Below are positions 10,884 to 12,801 of a DNA stretch of 12,801 bases, piece after piece. This DNA is from Spartobacteria bacterium (GTDB lineage Bacteria; Verrucomicrobiota; Verrucomicrobiia; Chthoniobacterales; Chthoniobacteraceae): positions 1-12,801 of the forward strand of contig JANXWU010000517.1 of NCBI GenBank assembly GCA_025350985.1, written 5' to 3'. The position numbers were made by a program, and so were the translations under genes. Position 1 is the first letter of the stretch. Every line of letters begins with the position of its first letter. Under the pieces are notes generated by a model. It did not search any database and had not been told where the DNA came from. It saw nothing but the letters and a program-made list of their open reading frames with translations.

Positions 10884-12137
10884 GTGAATTTCCCTCAGTC
10901 AGAACGGCGCGTGGTGGTCACCGGCATCGGGATCATTTCCCCGAACGGAAACGATCTTGACACTTTTTGGCAGAACGTCGTCGGGGGCATCAGTGCCGGT
11001 GCGCCGATCACGCATTTCGACACGAGTAATATTCCCGTCAAAATCGCGGCGGAGGTGAAGGATTTTTCGATCCGCGATTATTTTCCGACGATCAAAACGC
11101 AACGCTACGACCGGTGCGTGCAGTTTAGTTTGGCGTCCGCGTTTTTGGCGCTGAAGGACTCCGGGATCGACGCCGAAACGCTCGACCCGGATCGCAGCGG
11201 CGTGATTGAGGGCACGACCATCAGCGCGATGGAAAGCATCCTCAAGGCGCAGAGCGGTTACTCCGAGGGGAGTTACAAGGGGATTCGCCCTTACAACGTG
11301 GTGGGCGGATATTTTGGCGAAGGTAGCAGCACGATTTGCCTGCACTTGGGGATTCGCGGGCACGCGGTGACCTATTGCGCCGGTTGCTCCTCCGGCAACG
11401 ACGCCATCGGCTACGCGATGCGGATGATCCAGCGCGACGAGTCGGACGTGATGCTGGCCGGCGGCTCGGAGGCGATTGTGGAATTGATGCACGCGGGTTT
11501 TTGCAAACTCAAAACGATGAGCGAGCGCAACGCCGAGCCCAAGGGAGCCATGCGACCGTTTGACCGCAGCCGCGATGGGTTTCTGCTCGGCGAAGGCGCG
11601 ACCTTTCTGGTGGTCGAGGAGCTGATGCACGCGCTGGCCCGCGGCGCAAAAATTTACGCGGAAGTCGCCGGGCACGGGCGCAGTTGTGAGGCCTATCACG
11701 CGACCGATCCGAGCCCCGACGGGCGCGGCTACCGGGGCGCGATTTCGCGGTCGATGCGAGACGCCGGGTTGAGCGCCAGCGACGTCGATTACATTAACGC
11801 GCACGCTTCGGCCACGCAGTTGAACGACCCGATCGAAACCGAGGCGATCAAGGGCGTGTTCGGCGACCAGGCCAAGCGCGTGTCGGTGAGTGCGACCAAG
11901 CCGATCACCGGCCACCTGATGGGCGCGGCGGGCGCGATCGAGGCGGCGATTTGTGTGCTGGCCTTGGAGCGCCAGCAGATTCCGCCGACGATCAATTTGC
12001 GAAACCCCGATCCGCGCTGCGATTTAGACTACGTCTCCCCCACCGCGCGCAACTACCCGATTCGCGCCGCGCTCAATGTCAACGCCGGATTTGGAGGTCG
12101 CTACGCCTGCCTCACCTTGAAAAAGTATCCGTCCTAA
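10884..12137 (+). CDS. Beta-ketoacyl-ACP synthase of the KAS II/FabF type, atypical
   Basis: A 417-residue ketosynthase (thiolase fold) that would condense an acyl chain with malonyl-ACP. The N-terminus RRVVVTGIGIISPNG (8-22) is classic and requires the GTG at 10884; no later Met precedes it. Catalytic residues are Cys168 (AGCSSGNDAIG), His307 (INAHASATQLND), Lys339 (SATKPITGH) and His344. Two usual blocks are altered: NAHGTST reads NAHASAT, and the C-terminal gate usually like NSFGFGGTN reads NVNAGFGGRY (398-407). The catalytic triad is intact, so this is likely an active but specialised enzyme rather than housekeeping FabF. No acyl carrier protein or other fatty-acid gene is adjacent; the partners are the ICMT-like methyltransferase three bases upstream and a membrane sensor directly downstream. 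A role in a special lipid, aryl-polyene or polyketide-type product is possible but unproven. Confidence 0.9.
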   Translation: MNFPQSERRVVVTGIGIISPNGNDLDTFWQNVVGGISAGAPITHFDTSNIPVKIAAEVKDFSIRDYFPTIKTQRYDRCVQFSLASAFLALKDSGIDAETLDPDRSGVIEGTTISAMESILKAQSGYSEGSYKGIRPYNVVGGYFGEGSSTICLHLGIRGHAVTYCAGCSSGNDAIGYAMRMIQRDESDVMLAGGSEAIVELMHAGFCKLKTMSERNAEPKGAMRPFDRSRDGFLLGEGATFLVVEELMHALARGAKIYAEVAGHGRSCEAYHATDPSPDGRGYRGAISRSMRDAGLSASDVDYINAHASATQLNDPIETEAIKGVFGDQAKRVSVSATKPITGHLMGAAGAIEAAICVLALERQQIPPTINLRNPDPRCDLDYVSPTARNYPIRAALNVNAGFGGRYACLTLKKYPS

Positions 12138-12801
12138 ATGGGAACCCCGGCCTTTATCGCGCTGGCCGCGACGATCTTCAATTCCCTCTGGGCGGTCTTC
12201 GTGTTGAGCCGGGATTTTCGCTCGACCCTGCATCGGATTTTTTTCTTTTGGACGGGCACGGTTGTCTTGTGGAATTTCGGAGCGTATCGCGTGTATCGCC
12301 CGATCGATCCCGAGGGGGCGGTCTTTTGGGCGAAGGTTTTGCAAATGGGCGTCATCCTCATGCCCGTGGCGCTTTTTCACCTGTGCGCCCTGACCGCGCA
12401 TGTCTCGTTTCGGAAAATTCTTCCGCTGCTCTACGCGATTACGGCGGTGTTTGCGGCGACGATTTTCACCGACTGGTTCGTGAGCGGAGTGCGTTACGTC
12501 GGTGTCGGTTATTGGGCGACGCCGGGTCCGGCGTTTTGGTTTTTTCTCGTCCACTTTTTCGTCACCACCCTCGGCGCGCTGGTCGTGCTCGCGCGTCAGC
12601 GAAATCAAAAGCGACGGCTTGACCGCATCCGCATCAACTCGCTGTTCATCGCCATCGCGTTTCTGTGGGTCTTTGGCGGGAACGATTTGCTGCCCCTCTT
12701 CGGGTTGGATTTTTACCCTGGCACGAACATCCACTTTTATCCGCTGGGAAACGTCTCCGCGATTTTTTACGTGATGATCGTCGCCTACAGCGTCCTGCAA
12801 C
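12138..12801 (+). CDS. N-terminal multi-pass sensor region, probably of a histidine kinase (3' end cut by window edge)
   Basis: From ATG 12138 the frame stays open for 221 codons to the window edge. The visible part is nearly all membrane: hydrophobic helices at about 5-23, 33-51, 65-85, 94-112, 131-152, 167-184 and 205-221. This seven-helix plan matches the N-terminal 7TM sensor domain of histidine kinases (HisKA_7TM type), and the ending FYPLGNVSAIFYVMIVAYSV (192-219 region) resembles the last helix that leads into the kinase or PAS part. Short charged loops (RQRNQKRRLDR, 153-163) fit the inside-positive rule. It begins on the base after the ketosynthase TAA, with no gap, so the two are transcribed together. 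The output domain is outside the window; a diguanylate cyclase or other effector is possible. Confidence 0.72.
   Translation, partial: MGTPAFIALAATIFNSLWAVFVLSRDFRSTLHRIFFFWTGTVVLWNFGAYRVYRPIDPEGAVFWAKVLQMGVILMPVALFHLCALTAHVSFRKILPLLYAITAVFAATIFTDWFVSGVRYVGVGYWATPGPAFWFFLVHFFVTTLGALVVLARQRNQKRRLDRIRINSLFIAIAFLWVFGGNDLLPLFGLDFYPGTNIHFYPLGNVSAIFYVMIVAYSVLQ

Noticed and set aside
10899..11915. 338-codon minus-strand open frame opposite the ketosynthase
   Set aside because: Antisense shadow; the plus strand encodes a complete ketosynthase with all catalytic residues.
12024..12800. 258-codon minus-strand open frame at the right end
   Set aside because: Arg/Asp/Lys-rich shadow opposite the seven-helix membrane protein, whose hydrophobic pattern is the real signal.

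Overview
The window looks like chromosomal DNA from a GC-rich bacterium. My best guess is Verrucomicrobiota or a relative in the PVC group. The guess rests on the gene mix: a membrane-anchored Ser/Thr-kinase-like protein with paired lectin-fold-like outer domains, a VanZ-YdcF fusion, an isoprenylcysteine-methyltransferase-like protein, and few recognisable Shine-Dalgarno sequences. It is inference; no rRNA or other phylogenetic marker lies in the window. I see no tRNA, rRNA, CRISPR array, insertion sequence or phage gene.

Left part (1-4121), pentose/sugar-acid catabolism. A D-tagatose/D-psicose 3-epimerase-type gene (minus strand, cut by the left edge) diverges from a YjhG/YagF-type D-xylonate dehydratase. 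The 138-bp region between them carries a long imperfect inverted repeat and a candidate promoter. Downstream of the dehydratase is a fumarylacetoacetate-hydrolase-fold protein that closely resembles 2-keto-3-deoxy-D-arabinonate/xylonate dehydratase (KdaD). Together the two dehydratases would take D-xylonate to 2-oxoglutarate semialdehyde, the core of the Weimberg pathway. E. coli instead pairs YjhG/YagF with an aldolase (Dahms route). A ribbon-helix-helix antitoxin plus MazF/PemK toxin pair sits exactly between the two dehydratases, co-directional and almost without gaps.

Middle part (4122-8015), cell envelope and signalling. A VanZ-YdcF fusion ends one base from the convergent end of a 792-residue kinase-like membrane protein. 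That protein has an N-terminal kinase domain, a Pro/Glu-rich linker, one membrane helix and two tandem outer domains. A 93-residue charged coiled-coil protein precedes it in the same transcription unit. The divergent region after it holds a perfect 14-bp palindrome, a second copy of the TTGCGCCCGT promoter-like 10-mer, and a terminator-like hairpin immediately before the next start codon.

Right part (8016-12801). A HAD-IIB phosphatase is followed by nrdR, the repressor of ribonucleotide reductase genes, which has an NrdR-box-like palindrome just upstream. Next comes a tightly packed run: a protein whose N-terminal half looks like a degenerate ATP-cone related to that of NrdR, a HIT-family protein (start overlapping the previous stop), an ICMT-family membrane methyltransferase, an atypical beta-ketoacyl-ACP synthase (GTG start), and the N-terminal multi-pass region of a probable sensor histidine kinase cut by the right edge.

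The best candidates for something undescribed are the toxin-antitoxin pair embedded in a Weimberg operon, the stand-alone ATP-cone-like protein paired with nrdR, and the divergent pentose control region.
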